From JAYWFX01 sp043778575 (GTDB taxonomy: Bacteria > Patescibacteriota > JACMRA01): DNA of 22,707 nt. Made by a program: the position numbers and the translations under genes. Location of the stretch: assembly GCA_043778575.1 (NCBI GenBank), contig JAYWFX010000060.1:1-22707 (forward strand). Reading direction: 5' to 3'. How positions within the stretch are numbered: position 1 is the stretch's first letter; the number at the start of each line of letters is the position of its first letter. The notes under the pieces were generated by a model. It searched no databases. It was not told where the DNA came from and worked only from the letters and a program-made list of their open reading frames with translations. Shown here piece by piece: positions 1 to 8,213 of the stretch.

Positions 1-67
1 TCTCAGCCTCAGTGTATCAACTCGTTGTGTGGCGTGGTGTCGTGTGGGTATGGTGTAACCTAGTCTG

Positions 68-277
68 TTACAGATGTAAAGATTTCGGAAGGGTTCTTAC
101 ACTTTTTTGGACAGATACTGCTGAAAAGAGAGCATAAAATAATACAGTAAAGTAATAACCTTTTGAGGCTGGATCTAATTGTGTTGCGTTTGAGAGTCCA
201 ACTAAATATGCAGATACTCCCAATAAAAGAGCTAGCCAAGCTGCTCCTACAAATGCTGCTGATGGTTTTTGATTCAT
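68..277 (-). CDS. YiaA/YiaB-family two-helix inner membrane protein
   Basis: A 69-residue protein that resembles the YiaA/YiaB two-helix domain along its whole length. It opens with MNQKPSAAFVGAAW, has a first membrane helix at about residues 8-30, the loop motif KGYYFTVL (about 39-46), a second helix at about 41-58, and the conserved AVSVQKSVR near residues 53-61. The function of the family is unknown; it sits in the cytoplasmic membrane. It lies 39 bases after folC on the same strand but has its own good promoter (TTGACG/TACTAT) ending 6 bases before the ATG, so it is probably transcribed separately as a leaderless mRNA. The match to the family as I know it from other phyla is unusually close, which makes lateral transfer plausible. 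Family call confident, function unknown. Confidence 0.85.
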   Translation of the reverse strand: MNQKPSAAFVGAAWLALLLGVSAYLVGLSNATQLDPASKGYYFTVLFYALFSAVSVQKSVRTLPKSLHL

Positions 278-283
278 CTGTGG

Positions 284-312
284 ATAGTACTATTAAAATA
301 TTCTCTCGTCAA
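284..312 (-). promoter_or_regulatory. Promoter of the YiaA-like gene, leaderless geometry
   Basis: On the minus strand a -35 box TTGACG (307-312), a 17-base spacer and a -10-like TACTAT (284-289) end 6 bases before the ATG at 277. The expected transcription start therefore falls on or next to the start codon. It sits in the short gap after the folC stop. Confidence 0.55.
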
Positions 313-316
313 CTAT

Positions 317-1681
317 TTAAATTACACTTTGTCCAAAAATGTCAAATTTAATTTTATATACATCACTCAACAAATAGAGTGACCCTGTTATTAAGTTATG
401 TTCATTTCTTAAATTTGTAATTAATTGTAATCCTTTTCTTGTTGATGAAAGCTTGTGTATTTTTGCACCTGAGTTTATATGCAAGATTTCCCTTTCCAAT
501 ACTTCGTTGGGTATGGGTCGTGTAAAACCTGATTGATGTGATGTAAATTCAACTAGAAACCAATTGTTTATTATTGGGGATAAAATCTTTATCATTTCAG
601 AAATATTTTTGCCGCCCTTACAAGAAAATAATATGTTGAATGATATGTTTGGAAAGAGTTTTATGATTGAACCAACTAACGCTTCCATCTTTTGAGGGTT
701 GTGAGCACCATCGACAATCCAAGTCATATCATGATTTCTGCTAATATGAAACCTGCCTAAGAAATTCATACTCATACAAGCTGTTGTGATGGTTGAAACC
801 TCCAAGCTAATCTTTAGCTGTTTAAATAATATAACACAGACGGCAATCGCAATGCTACAGTTCTCAACTTGGAAGTCACCAACTAGTGATAGTTTCAACG
901 AGTCGATTTGTAGACCTTCAAACTCAAAATTAAACACCGAACCACCTTGATCTGTATTTACTATGTCAAAATTTATTTTACCAACTTGATACAGCTTATT
1001 ATTATATTTAGATGCACAGTGTGCTATAATTTGATCACTAACTTTATTGCTCTTGAGTGCTATAATTTGATTACCCTGTTTAATAATACCAGCTTTTTGA
1101 TAGGCAATTTCAGAGATTGTGTTTCCTAGAAAATCTTGATGGTCTAGACCTAAGCGACCAATAACTGACACTTTTGATGGGTTTGAAATGGTGTTTGTAC
1201 AGTCATATAATCCACCAAGTGCAACCTCAATAACCGCAATATCTACTCGCTCTTGCCAAAATGTCCAGTAGGTAAGTCCGATAATAACCTCAAAATACCT
1301 AGGTCTGCCAAAAGGTAAGCTGTCCATTTTATCAACAAATGGTTGAATTTGCGACAAGTACAATGTAAACTTCTCTTGAGATATTGCCTTGTTGTTTATT
1401 TGAATAAGTTCAGTTATTTCACCCAGGCAAGGTGTTTGGTGTAGACCAATTCTCCTTTTTGTGGTTTTTAGGATTTTACTCGTAATATACGCCACAGAAC
1501 CTTTACCGCTGGTTCCAGCAACATGTACTACTTGGTACTTATCCTGTGGATTGTTCATTAATTTGATTAGATATTTGCATCGCTCGAGACCAAAAGCACC
1601 CATTAGCACTATCTGACTATTCTTGGAATTAAAGCTTTCTAAATATTTTATAGCATCAGAATAGTTTTTCATCATAGACAT
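317..1681 (-). CDS. folC: FolC-like folylpolyglutamate/dihydrofolate synthase (Mur ligase family)
   Basis: A 454-residue cytoplasmic Mur-ligase-type enzyme, the usual length for FolC, which adds glutamate to dihydropteroate or folates using ATP. Visible landmarks: the GLERCKYL segment (31-38), P-loop GTSGKGS (56-62), EVALGGLYDCTN (152-163), GLDHQDFLG (178-186), the YQKAGI lysine K196 that is carbamylated in the family, and DGAHNPQKM in the C-terminal ligase domain. Departures from the common FolC text are TPCL where SPHL is usual and GGLYDCTN where GGRLDATN is usual. The start overlaps the upstream transporter gene by 26 bases; Met3 or Met4 would reduce this. The overlap implies translational coupling. 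Folate enzymes are patchy in CPR-like genomes, so the true substrate could differ. Confidence 0.85.
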   Translation of the reverse strand: MSMMKNYSDAIKYLESFNSKNSQIVLMGAFGLERCKYLIKLMNNPQDKYQVVHVAGTSGKGSVAYITSKILKTTKRRIGLHQTPCLGEITELIQINNKAISQEKFTLYLSQIQPFVDKMDSLPFGRPRYFEVIIGLTYWTFWQERVDIAVIEVALGGLYDCTNTISNPSKVSVIGRLGLDHQDFLGNTISEIAYQKAGIIKQGNQIIALKSNKVSDQIIAHCASKYNNKLYQVGKINFDIVNTDQGGSVFNFEFEGLQIDSLKLSLVGDFQVENCSIAIAVCVILFKQLKISLEVSTITTACMSMNFLGRFHISRNHDMTWIVDGAHNPQKMEALVGSIIKLFPNISFNILFSCKGGKNISEMIKILSPIINNWFLVEFTSHQSGFTRPIPNEVLEREILHINSGAKIHKLSSTRKGLQLITNLRNEHNLITGSLYLLSDVYKIKFDIFGQSVI

Positions 1682-2366
1682 TATCTTTTAACCAAAGAGT
1701 TCCAAAATAGACTAGAGGGGTGTCTAACCAGTTGAGTAATAGCTTGTAAATATAGTAGGGCCAAGTCATGTTCCAAACAAACCAAAAATCATAACCCGGA
1801 TAAGCTAAATAAAAAGCTACAAACATAAATATCATGGTGTCTAAAAACAGTCCAAAAGCTGATGCAATATCAGATCTTAGCCAGAGTGATGTAAAACTAG
1901 AAATCTTGGTTTTAACAAACCTGAATATATAGATGTCACTGGAGAGCGATATTGTAAAAGCTAATAAACTAGCTATAATGAACCTAAATGAAGTATCAAA
2001 AATAGTTGTATATTCTACGTTTGTGGTATATCTAGGTGCTGGATTTACTGATATCGCAATTAAATTAAATATCAGAGTAGCAAACAAACTAATAAGTCCT
2101 GAAACAAGAAACTGCTGGCTGGTTTTTTTGCCACAAACTTCTTGTACAATTTCGGATATGAGAAAAGGGATTGCTACGATAAAAATTGCTATTGACTGCT
2201 GAATATTCAAATGAAAGTCAAATATATGAACATCAATTAGTGTAATAATTTTTCCACCCATAAGGTTCATGGCGATAATTGATGCGGTGTAGAGGCTGAG
2301 TAAAATATTGAGTTTAAAATGAGTTGAGATGTGAGTTGAGATGTGAGTTGAGGTGTTTTTGGACAT
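1656..2366 (-). CDS. VUT-family transporter (queuosine precursor transporter YhhQ-like)
   Basis: A membrane protein of about 236 residues with five or six hydrophobic helices, matching the VUT/YhhQ family (COG1738), which imports 7-cyano-7-deazaguanine or related queuosine precursors. Family marks, numbered from Met1 at 2366, are NLMGGKIITL near 34-43, ISEIVQEVCGKK near 70-81, LWLRSDIASAFG near 161-172, LDTMIFMFVAF near 174-184 and WLDTPLVYFGTLW near 214-226. I chose the ATG at 2366; an in-frame TTG at 2387 would add seven residues. The N-terminus repeats THIS because of a 12-base tandem repeat. First gene of a two-gene unit with folC (overlap 26 bases). It suggests scavenging of a tRNA-modification precursor rather than synthesis. 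Confidence 0.85.
   Translation of the reverse strand: MSKNTSTHISTHISTHFKLNILLSLYTASIIAMNLMGGKIITLIDVHIFDFHLNIQQSIAIFIVAIPFLISEIVQEVCGKKTSQQFLVSGLISLFATLIFNLIAISVNPAPRYTTNVEYTTIFDTSFRFIIASLLAFTISLSSDIYIFRFVKTKISSFTSLWLRSDIASAFGLFLDTMIFMFVAFYLAYPGYDFWFVWNMTWPYYIYKLLLNWLDTPLVYFGTLWLKDNVYDEKLF
2321..2356. repeat. Three-copy 12-bp tandem repeat inside the VUT gene
   Basis: Three consecutive units of gagttgagatgt (the last with one change) lie at 2321-2332, 2333-2344 and 2345-2356. The unit is four codons long and encodes the repeated S-T-H-I pattern near the transporter N-terminus, so copy-number change would keep the frame. Confidence 0.9.
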
Positions 2367-2495
2367 AAAAAAATAGGCTATAAACAAAAAATAATCTATG
2401 TGGGATTAATTTATTGTATAAGCCTAAGCAAAAACGAGTCTGTGTATGTGAGGATTAATCATGATCTAGGTATCTATATTGTTCAGTATCCAATG

Positions 2496-2570
2496 TGGTG
2501 CGCAATGAGGGACTTGAACCCACGACCCTCTCAACGTCAATGAGATGCTCTACCACTGAGCTAATCGCGC
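2496..2570 (-). tRNA. tRNA-Val (anticodon GAC)
   Basis: Full cloverleaf on the minus strand with CCA encoded. Acceptor GCGCGAT pairs with ATTGCGC (one G-U), the D-arm is GCTC...GAGC, the anticodon stem is TCTCA/TGAGA with loop TTGACGT giving GAC, and the T-arm is GTGGG-TTCAAGT-CCCTC with one T-T mismatch at 50-64. A TTGACA box lies at 2603-2608 on the same strand, about 32 bases before the mature 5' end, as expected for its promoter. Confidence 0.95.
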
Positions 2571-2602
2571 CACAACTCATCTAATTCTCAAATGAATAGC
2601 TT

Positions 2603-2608
2603 TGTCAA
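2603..2608 (-). promoter_or_regulatory. -35 box of tRNA-Val(GAC)
   Basis: A perfect TTGACA on the minus strand, 38 bases from its first base to the tRNA 5' end. The -10 region about 17-18 bases downstream (around 2580-2585) is a weak ATTAGA/TTAGAT match, so only the -35 hexamer is marked. Confidence 0.45.
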
Positions 2609-2666
2609 GATTGAAATAATTTTGTTTTGAGTCAGACTCATAATTTTTGCTACAAAATGGTATCAG

Positions 2667-2696
2667 TTGACACTTTTTCAGAAAATTCACTAGGTT
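2667..2696 (+). promoter_or_regulatory. Candidate ftsK promoter
   Basis: A perfect TTGACA (2667-2672) with an 18-base spacer to a weak -10 TAGGTT (2691-2696), 9 bases before the ATG at 2706. No Shine-Dalgarno is visible. The geometry matches the other leaderless-type promoters here, but the -10 is poor. Confidence 0.35.
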
Positions 2697-2705
2697 TTAA
2701 AAATC

Positions 2706-4997
2706 ATGAAGAAATATATTGTTGACCCGTTCAAGATATTCACCGATTTTACACCTGATATCGACATCAACACGAAACTCAGCATCAGTATTATTTCTAG
2801 TGGAGCATTAGCTATTTTACTATTCTTTTCACTTATTGGTTTGGCTGGTGGTTTTGGGGCTGCTGTCGGTGTGTTTTTAAAGCTTTGTTTTGGTTGGGGT
2901 GCTTTTCTGATATCATTACTACTAGTGTATAGCTCGTTTGTGCTTTATAAGATTCAACGAGATCCTACAAACAAACAACCACTGCAGCCTGGATTTGTAT
3001 GGGGGTTTTTCATAATTTATTCTAGCCTCTTAGCTTTATTCAATGTTTTTGCTAATATTACTAATGAGAGTCAGATGGACAATGGTGGAGGGTTGCTCGG
3101 ATATGTGCTATACCCTTGGGCTCTTGGTGATCTTGGTCGATTTGGAGCTGCTTTGATTCTTTTTGCGTTCATGTCTGTTGGTTTCTTTTTCTTTTCTCAG
3201 CGTACTTTTGTGGAATTTGTCGACACCATAAGGGCTGCTATGTCCCATGGGCCTAAGAAACTTCTGGATCTGGTTCCTGATTTCTTTGAGATTTGGAAAG
3301 GTGACAAGGTGAAATCTCAACCTGAGCTGGTTACTGAATTTGTTGGTGGTGGCGATGAGCCAGATGAATACGTCAGTGAAAACATACCTACCACTACAAC
3401 CACTACCTCATATTCAGAGACACCTGAAGACAGCTCAACTACAACAAAAATAGTAGATATGAGTGGTGTGGTTAAAGAGTCTACACTCCGCGAAAATAGT
3501 TTTACGACCAAGGGCTGGATGCTACCGAAAAAAGATATTTTACATATTGCAAAAACTAAAGTGGACACAGGAAATATCGATCAAAACAAGGCTCTTATTC
3601 AGCAAACATTAGCTAATTTTAACATCAAGGTGGAAATGGACGAGGTTGTTACTGGGCCAACGGTTGCACAGTATAGATTTAGACCATCGAGTGGTGTCAA
3701 ACTTTCAGCCATCCAAAACCTGATCAAAGACATGTCGCTGGCATTGGCTGTTAATAATCTGAGACTAGATGCTCCTGTCGGCGGAAAAAGCCTAGTAGGG
3801 CTAGAGGTTCCAAACAAAGTCCGATCCTCGGTGTATCTACGTGATATTTTAGACAGCCCTAGTTTTACTGAGTTTGAGGGGGATTTACCTGTAGCAATTG
3901 GAAAAGATGTTGCTGGTAGAAATATCATATACTCGCTGGCGAAGATGCCTCACTTGCTGGTTGCTGGTGCTACTGGTGCTGGAAAATCTGTGTATATCAA
4001 TAGCATGTTACTAAGCTTACTATACAAATACTCACCGAGAGATTTACAGCTATTAATGGTGGATATGAAGCGGGTTGAGCTTAAGCTTTATGAGGGTATT
4101 CCTCACTTGCTCTCTGGAGTGATTACGGACGCCGAACCAGCGATTAACTCTCTCAAGTGGACACTACTAGAAATGGACAGGAGATACAAGCTGCTAGAGC
4201 AGCACGGAAAGAGAAACATTGTAGACTACAATAACTTTTCAAACTCAGTAAATGATATAATCACTCAAAAAAATAAAGAAAAAGAACTTGGCGAAGAGGA
4301 GGCAACTATAGAAAAACTAGCATACATAGTGTTTGTAATTGATGAACTTGGGGATTTGATGATGCAGTCAAAGAGTGAGGTCGAGCCGATTATTGTAAGA
4401 CTCACTCAAATGTCTCGTGCTGTAGGAATTCACCTAGTGCTCGGTACACAGAGACCTGATATTCACGTGGTTACTGGTCTGATAAAGGCTAATGTGCCAA
4501 GTAGAATTGCTTTTGCTGTAGCCTCTCAGATTGATTCGCGTGTTATTCTGGATCGTGGTGGTGCTGAGGCTCTTCTTGGTCAGGGAGATGGGTTCTTTAC
4601 TAATCCTCAAACTATGCATCCAGAGAGATTTCAGGGTGCATTCGTATCAGAGGAGGAGGTGCGTGAGTGCGTGAAATTTCTTCGAAACCAAGCGGAGAAA
4701 AAACCCGAATACATGAATCAAAACAGTTCAGTGATTTCAGTCCCAAAGAGTCGAATCATGATACCGGGTATGTCGAGTAGTGGTAGTGTAAATGATGATA
4801 GCGATGATTATTACGATCAAGCCAAAAAGCTGGTCATTCAATACCAAAGAGGATCGACAAGTTTTCTCCAGCAGATGATGGGTATAGGCTACCCAAAAGC
4901 TGCCAAAATCATGCAGCAACTCGAGGATAGCGGGATAGTTGGCCCAGCAAACGGTAGCAAGATGCGAGAAATCTACATAACAGCAGATGATGAGTAG
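2706..4997 (+). CDS. ftsK: FtsK/SpoIIIE-family DNA translocase
   Basis: A 763-residue septum-located DNA pump that clears and aligns chromosome ends during division. Four membrane helices are visible at about 27-47, 55-82, 97-117 and 146-164, followed by an acidic, threonine-rich linker (about 215-250). The motor follows: alpha region from about 270, Walker A GATGAGKS at 421-428, MVDMKRVEL just after, Walker B with D546-E547 (FVIDELGDLM), and LGTQRPDIHVVTG. The last 65 residues form a gamma winged-helix domain (FLQQMMGIGYPKAAKIMQQL), which in the family reads KOPS-type polar sequences. Length is normal for a short-linker FtsK, and all parts are intact. Stop is TAG; it is convergent with the next gene 30 bases away. 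Confidence 0.97.
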   Translation: MKKYIVDPFKIFTDFTPDIDINTKLSISIISSGALAILLFFSLIGLAGGFGAAVGVFLKLCFGWGAFLISLLLVYSSFVLYKIQRDPTNKQPLQPGFVWGFFIIYSSLLALFNVFANITNESQMDNGGGLLGYVLYPWALGDLGRFGAALILFAFMSVGFFFFSQRTFVEFVDTIRAAMSHGPKKLLDLVPDFFEIWKGDKVKSQPELVTEFVGGGDEPDEYVSENIPTTTTTTSYSETPEDSSTTTKIVDMSGVVKESTLRENSFTTKGWMLPKKDILHIAKTKVDTGNIDQNKALIQQTLANFNIKVEMDEVVTGPTVAQYRFRPSSGVKLSAIQNLIKDMSLALAVNNLRLDAPVGGKSLVGLEVPNKVRSSVYLRDILDSPSFTEFEGDLPVAIGKDVAGRNIIYSLAKMPHLLVAGATGAGKSVYINSMLLSLLYKYSPRDLQLLMVDMKRVELKLYEGIPHLLSGVITDAEPAINSLKWTLLEMDRRYKLLEQHGKRNIVDYNNFSNSVNDIITQKNKEKELGEEEATIEKLAYIVFVIDELGDLMMQSKSEVEPIIVRLTQMSRAVGIHLVLGTQRPDIHVVTGLIKANVPSRIAFAVASQIDSRVILDRGGAEALLGQGDGFFTNPQTMHPERFQGAFVSEEEVRECVKFLRNQAEKKPEYMNQNSSVISVPKSRIMIPGMSSSGSVNDDSDDYYDQAKKLVIQYQRGSTSFLQQMMGIGYPKAAKIMQQLEDSGIVGPANGSKMREIYITADDE

Positions 4998-5027
4998 AAT
5001 TTGTTGTCACCATCGTCATCATGTTTT

Positions 5028-6725
5028 TTAGCAAGAAACTGCAGTCCAAATTAAATTCCAAAGTTGCTCGTTTTCATTTTGAGATAGAGAGTCAATAATA
5101 TAGGTCTCTTTAATTAGTTCTGTTGTGAGTAAATTAATAATTTCTGATTGAGTTATTTGTTGGGCACCAGAACTAAGACTGATATTTCCTAACAAACGAG
5201 TATAAAAATCCCTAATCACTTTTGCTGTCGATAAATTTTTTAGCACGTTTTTTTGTTCGATATTTTCTCTTCTGATCTTAGCACGTAACTCCAATATTGT
5301 CTGTTTTGCATTATTCAGTGTCATTTCTGGATTCTCAACATATTTTTTTATTACTATTTTTGCTTTCAAACCTGATATTTGGCTGTTAATACTACTAGTT
5401 GTTGATCTCATTGCACCAACTCTTTCACTCCAATTTGCAATCTGATCATTTGCTTCTATGTTTAAATTTGAAGTTGGTAATTGGGATTTAACTATGTCTT
5501 CTACAGTTTGATAATCTATATCTTGTGGGGCAAGTCTTTTAGTTATATCTGTTTGAGTTAGCAAACTATTTATTTGTTTTTCTAGGTTTTGTTTTAAAGA
5601 TTCTAATGTGATTATATTACCATTTATTCCTGCTATTTCCTGTTCTCTTGATGCACAATCTGCTTCATTTTTAGGTTGAGTGGATTCTATTGCAGCTAAA
5701 GATACTTGGTTTTTCTGTAGGGATCTTGTTAGTCGTGTCAGTAGTGTGTTATAGTGGTTAATAAATGTGTCAGACTGTTTGATTTTTAATTCTATATAAC
5801 CAGAAGTGTCTGTTGCTTTTTCTATTCCATTAAACTCCAAAATAGCACGTCGGTATTCTTCTACTCTCAATTTTGCCTGCCCTACCGTTCTCTGGTTGCT
5901 TAAGTATGTGCTAATTGCTGTATGGGTTGTTGAGCCGTCCTCTAAGTCAAGGGCCGAAAGTAGATTTCGAGCAAAGCCTTGGATATCGTTAAACCCTCCA
6001 TTTATAGCTCGTAAATATAAAGCCTCTGACATTGAAGAAGATATGGAATCAGAATCAATTTGTACGCTATTGTTTGACCCTATTCGTGCATTTGTCACTA
6101 GATTCTCCATTACATTATTAACAGGATTTTCGATTCCTAAACACTGTGCGACCATGTCAGACTTGCTTCCTTTACCTGCGACCTGAGAAAAAGATTGGTA
6201 AACTCGATTTAGCTTTTCTTTGTTTAAACCAATTTTTAGAATTTGATCGTTTGAAAGGTTGAACTCACTTAAAAAACTAATTATTTTATTACGCTCTGCT
6301 ACTTGTTTTGAACATTTTGAGCCGAGTTCTACATATGATCTCAGACGATTTTCAACATCATTAGATATTCGATTTTCTCCAGCTGGTTTGATATCAAAAT
6401 GTCCAAGAATAAACGCTCTTTTATTTTCTTTTACCCCTGTTGGTTGACCTCTGAGTTTTCTAGCAAGTTCACAAATGTCATTTAGTTCGACTGAGGAAAG
6501 GTGGGTAAAATAATAATTTGATGCAGCCAATTCTCTAGATCTTACCTCTTCTGTGCCTCCAAGGTCAAAGCTTACAACCTCCACTGGTTTGACAGTGTTT
6601 TCTACGTGTGTGTGTTGTGAGACAGGTTGTTGTCTAAATCTACTTGCTGCTTCGATTACGTTGCTAACAACTGGTTGATTGATTGCTCTTGGTGACGGTT
6701 TGGGTGCTTGAGAGAGTGCGTACAT
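5028..6725 (-). CDS. Hypothetical coiled-coil protein, 565 aa
   Basis: I do not recognise this protein. It has no signal peptide, membrane helix or nucleotide-binding motif. Residues 1-60 are low-complexity and proline/glutamine-rich, suggesting a disordered tail. A helical segment with NDICELARKLRGQ follows near 80-95. From about 270 to 500 the protein is rich in long helices with heptad-like leucine/isoleucine spacing, including a glutamate/glutamine-rich stretch that looks like a coiled coil. It ends in a cysteine. Its codon use looks like that of its neighbours. It is transcribed alone, convergent with ftsK and divergent from the recJ fragment across a structured 342-base gap. No Shine-Dalgarno is visible. 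A structural or surface-associated role is possible but not shown. Confidence 0.75.
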   Translation of the reverse strand: MYALSQAPKPSPRAINQPVVSNVIEAASRFRQQPVSQHTHVENTVKPVEVVSFDLGGTEEVRSRELAASNYYFTHLSSVELNDICELARKLRGQPTGVKENKRAFILGHFDIKPAGENRISNDVENRLRSYVELGSKCSKQVAERNKIISFLSEFNLSNDQILKIGLNKEKLNRVYQSFSQVAGKGSKSDMVAQCLGIENPVNNVMENLVTNARIGSNNSVQIDSDSISSSMSEALYLRAINGGFNDIQGFARNLLSALDLEDGSTTHTAISTYLSNQRTVGQAKLRVEEYRRAILEFNGIEKATDTSGYIELKIKQSDTFINHYNTLLTRLTRSLQKNQVSLAAIESTQPKNEADCASREQEIAGINGNIITLESLKQNLEKQINSLLTQTDITKRLAPQDIDYQTVEDIVKSQLPTSNLNIEANDQIANWSERVGAMRSTTSSINSQISGLKAKIVIKKYVENPEMTLNNAKQTILELRAKIRRENIEQKNVLKNLSTAKVIRDFYTRLLGNISLSSGAQQITQSEIINLLTTELIKETYIIDSLSQNENEQLWNLIWTAVSC

Positions 6726-7067
6726 AATATGGTATTGTTTACTTTGTGTAATAAATTAAAAGCACAAAAACACGTATATTATCTGACAATATTAAACTGT
6801 GAGAGAAACCAATTCTAATCCTTTGTGGTACAAAGTTTTTGTTACGTATTCTTGTGGAATAGTAAAATATTAGTCAGCTCATCACTCGAGATAGGCTTGA
6901 GTGAATAGACAGTGGAGTAGGGATTGGTATCCTAACCACCACATTTTACGTTACATTTATATAAGCATATATTTTTACTACCGTCAAATAGTTTTCACCG
7001 AGCTTTTGCTGAAACTCTTATTGTGTAAACTTGCCTAAATAGTTGTATTGTTTGTTTAATAGTCACT
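6726..7067. other. Structured non-coding gap (342 bases)
   Basis: No credible gene. It holds three hairpins: CTTTGT-GGT-ACAAAG followed by T5 (6821-6840, terminator-like on the plus strand), a 9-bp stem TCACTCGAG/CTTGAGTGA with loop ATAGG (6882-6904), and a larger imperfect hairpin (6912-6942) with arms GTAGGGAT/ATCCTAAC plus an outer GTGG/CCAC. A candidate promoter for the recJ fragment occupies the right end. The DHH-domain coding sequence that should precede recJ is absent in all frames I checked. Confidence 0.5.
7031..7060 (+). promoter_or_regulatory. Candidate promoter of the recJ fragment, leaderless geometry
   Basis: TTGCCT (7031-7036), 18-base spacer, TTTAAT (7055-7060; 5 of 6 to TATAAT), then 7 bases to the ATG at 7068. 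It has the same spacing as the promoters of GatA, the GNAT-like gene and the antitoxin. It supports the ATG as a real start even though the protein is truncated relative to its family. Confidence 0.45.
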
Positions 7068-8213
7068 ATGTCAAAGATAAAAAACCTCAATAAACTTCTG
7101 CCATTTGTTGCTATAGGAACAGTTGCTGATTGCCAAAGTGTTCTAGATCCTACAAATCGACTGCTGGTTCGTGCTGGCTTGCAGATGATGCAAAACCAAT
7201 CCTTTGACAACTCTGGATTGACTGAGCTCATCAAACAAACTGGGGTTTTAGAGAAAATGCAATCAGGGTACAAGCTCACCAGCCAAGATCTAGGTTTTGT
7301 TTTTTCACCAATCCTCAATGCTTCTGGTAGGGTTTCTCATGCCAAACTTTCAATCTCAACTTTATTGAGTGATTATCCTGAGGCTGGAATTCTAGCTACC
7401 GAACTCATCGCAGCCAATCAGGAACGCAAGCAAATAGTCAAAGATATTCTCGTGGAAGTGGAAACGCAAGCTCGAGAGCAGATACTTGCTAACGCATCAT
7501 TTATTTGGTTACAGGGCGATTGGAGCAAGGGCATTGTGGGTCTGATAGCTAGTCGTTTAGTAAATCAATACACGGTTCCTGTAATAGTAGTATCTATCGA
7601 TGAAGGTCATGCTTCGGGGAGTCTCAGAGCACCAGAAGGGTATCATTTACCAAATGCGATGAACCAAATGATAGATTTATTTGAAAAGTGTGGTGGTCAT
7701 CCGTGTGCAGCAGGGTTTAGTGCTACAGCTGATAGCTTGTCAGATATCAAAGATGGATTTACTCGATTTTTAGCTGAACAAAAAGAGAACTTAGTTTCAG
7801 GAGAGATTGTTTTTTACACAAAAGACTTAGTTCCTCAGCACCTTCATCATTTACTTGTAGACCCAAAGATTTTGTGGTTAGATGAGGGAGAGATAACTAC
7901 AGATTTTATCCAAGAAGTTTGGCTACTAGACCCTTTTGGTCAGGATTTCCCTTTTCCTCATCTGACCTTTACAACCATACTCACCAACGTAAAGTTTATG
8001 GGAAATAATCAGCAGCACTTTAAGACTATACTATCTTCTGGAGTTGCTCTCACGGCTTTCAATATAGATTCAGATATTCAGAAACAATTAATAGGCGGAA
8101 GTTCAATATCTGTCTGGATCACAGCTAAAATCAGTCAAAATAGCTGGAACGGACAGACAAAAAATGAATTAATTGTGGACAAAATCTATTTACAAAACGC
8201 CAAAAATGGATGA
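7068..8213 (+). CDS. recJ: RecJ exonuclease lacking the N-terminal DHH domain
   Basis: A 381-residue protein matching only the C-terminal two-thirds of RecJ, the 5'-3' single-strand DNA exonuclease. It begins a few residues before motif IV (VAIGTVAD, D21). It then has the SPILNASGRVSHA core (80-92), the DHHA1 domain with GIVGLIASRL (155-164) and GGHPCAAGF (209-217), and an OB-like C-terminal region. The first 180-200 residues of normal RecJ, including the DHH motif and most metal ligands, are missing, and an in-frame TAA at 7026 closes the frame just upstream. Cleavage activity would not be expected; DNA binding might remain. It could be a decaying pseudogene, but it has a plausible promoter of its own, over 1.1 kb of open frame, and a downstream gene coupled by a 4-base ATGA overlap. 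Confidence 0.85.
   Translation: MSKIKNLNKLLPFVAIGTVADCQSVLDPTNRLLVRAGLQMMQNQSFDNSGLTELIKQTGVLEKMQSGYKLTSQDLGFVFSPILNASGRVSHAKLSISTLLSDYPEAGILATELIAANQERKQIVKDILVEVETQAREQILANASFIWLQGDWSKGIVGLIASRLVNQYTVPVIVVSIDEGHASGSLRAPEGYHLPNAMNQMIDLFEKCGGHPCAAGFSATADSLSDIKDGFTRFLAEQKENLVSGEIVFYTKDLVPQHLHHLLVDPKILWLDEGEITTDFIQEVWLLDPFGQDFPFPHLTFTTILTNVKFMGNNQQHFKTILSSGVALTAFNIDSDIQKQLIGGSSISVWITAKISQNSWNGQTKNELIVDKIYLQNAKNG

Noticed and set aside
1..67. GT-rich stretch at the left edge
   Set aside because: Skewed composition but no repeat unit, frame or motif that I can support.
6821..6840. CTTTGT-GGT-ACAAAG-T5 as a confirmed terminator
   Set aside because: The stem is AT-rich with a 3-base loop and no plus-strand gene lies upstream, so it is kept only as a hairpin within the gap.
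6912..6942. tRNA-like element in the gap before recJ
   Set aside because: Only one imperfect hairpin is present; no T-arm, acceptor stem or CCA can be drawn.
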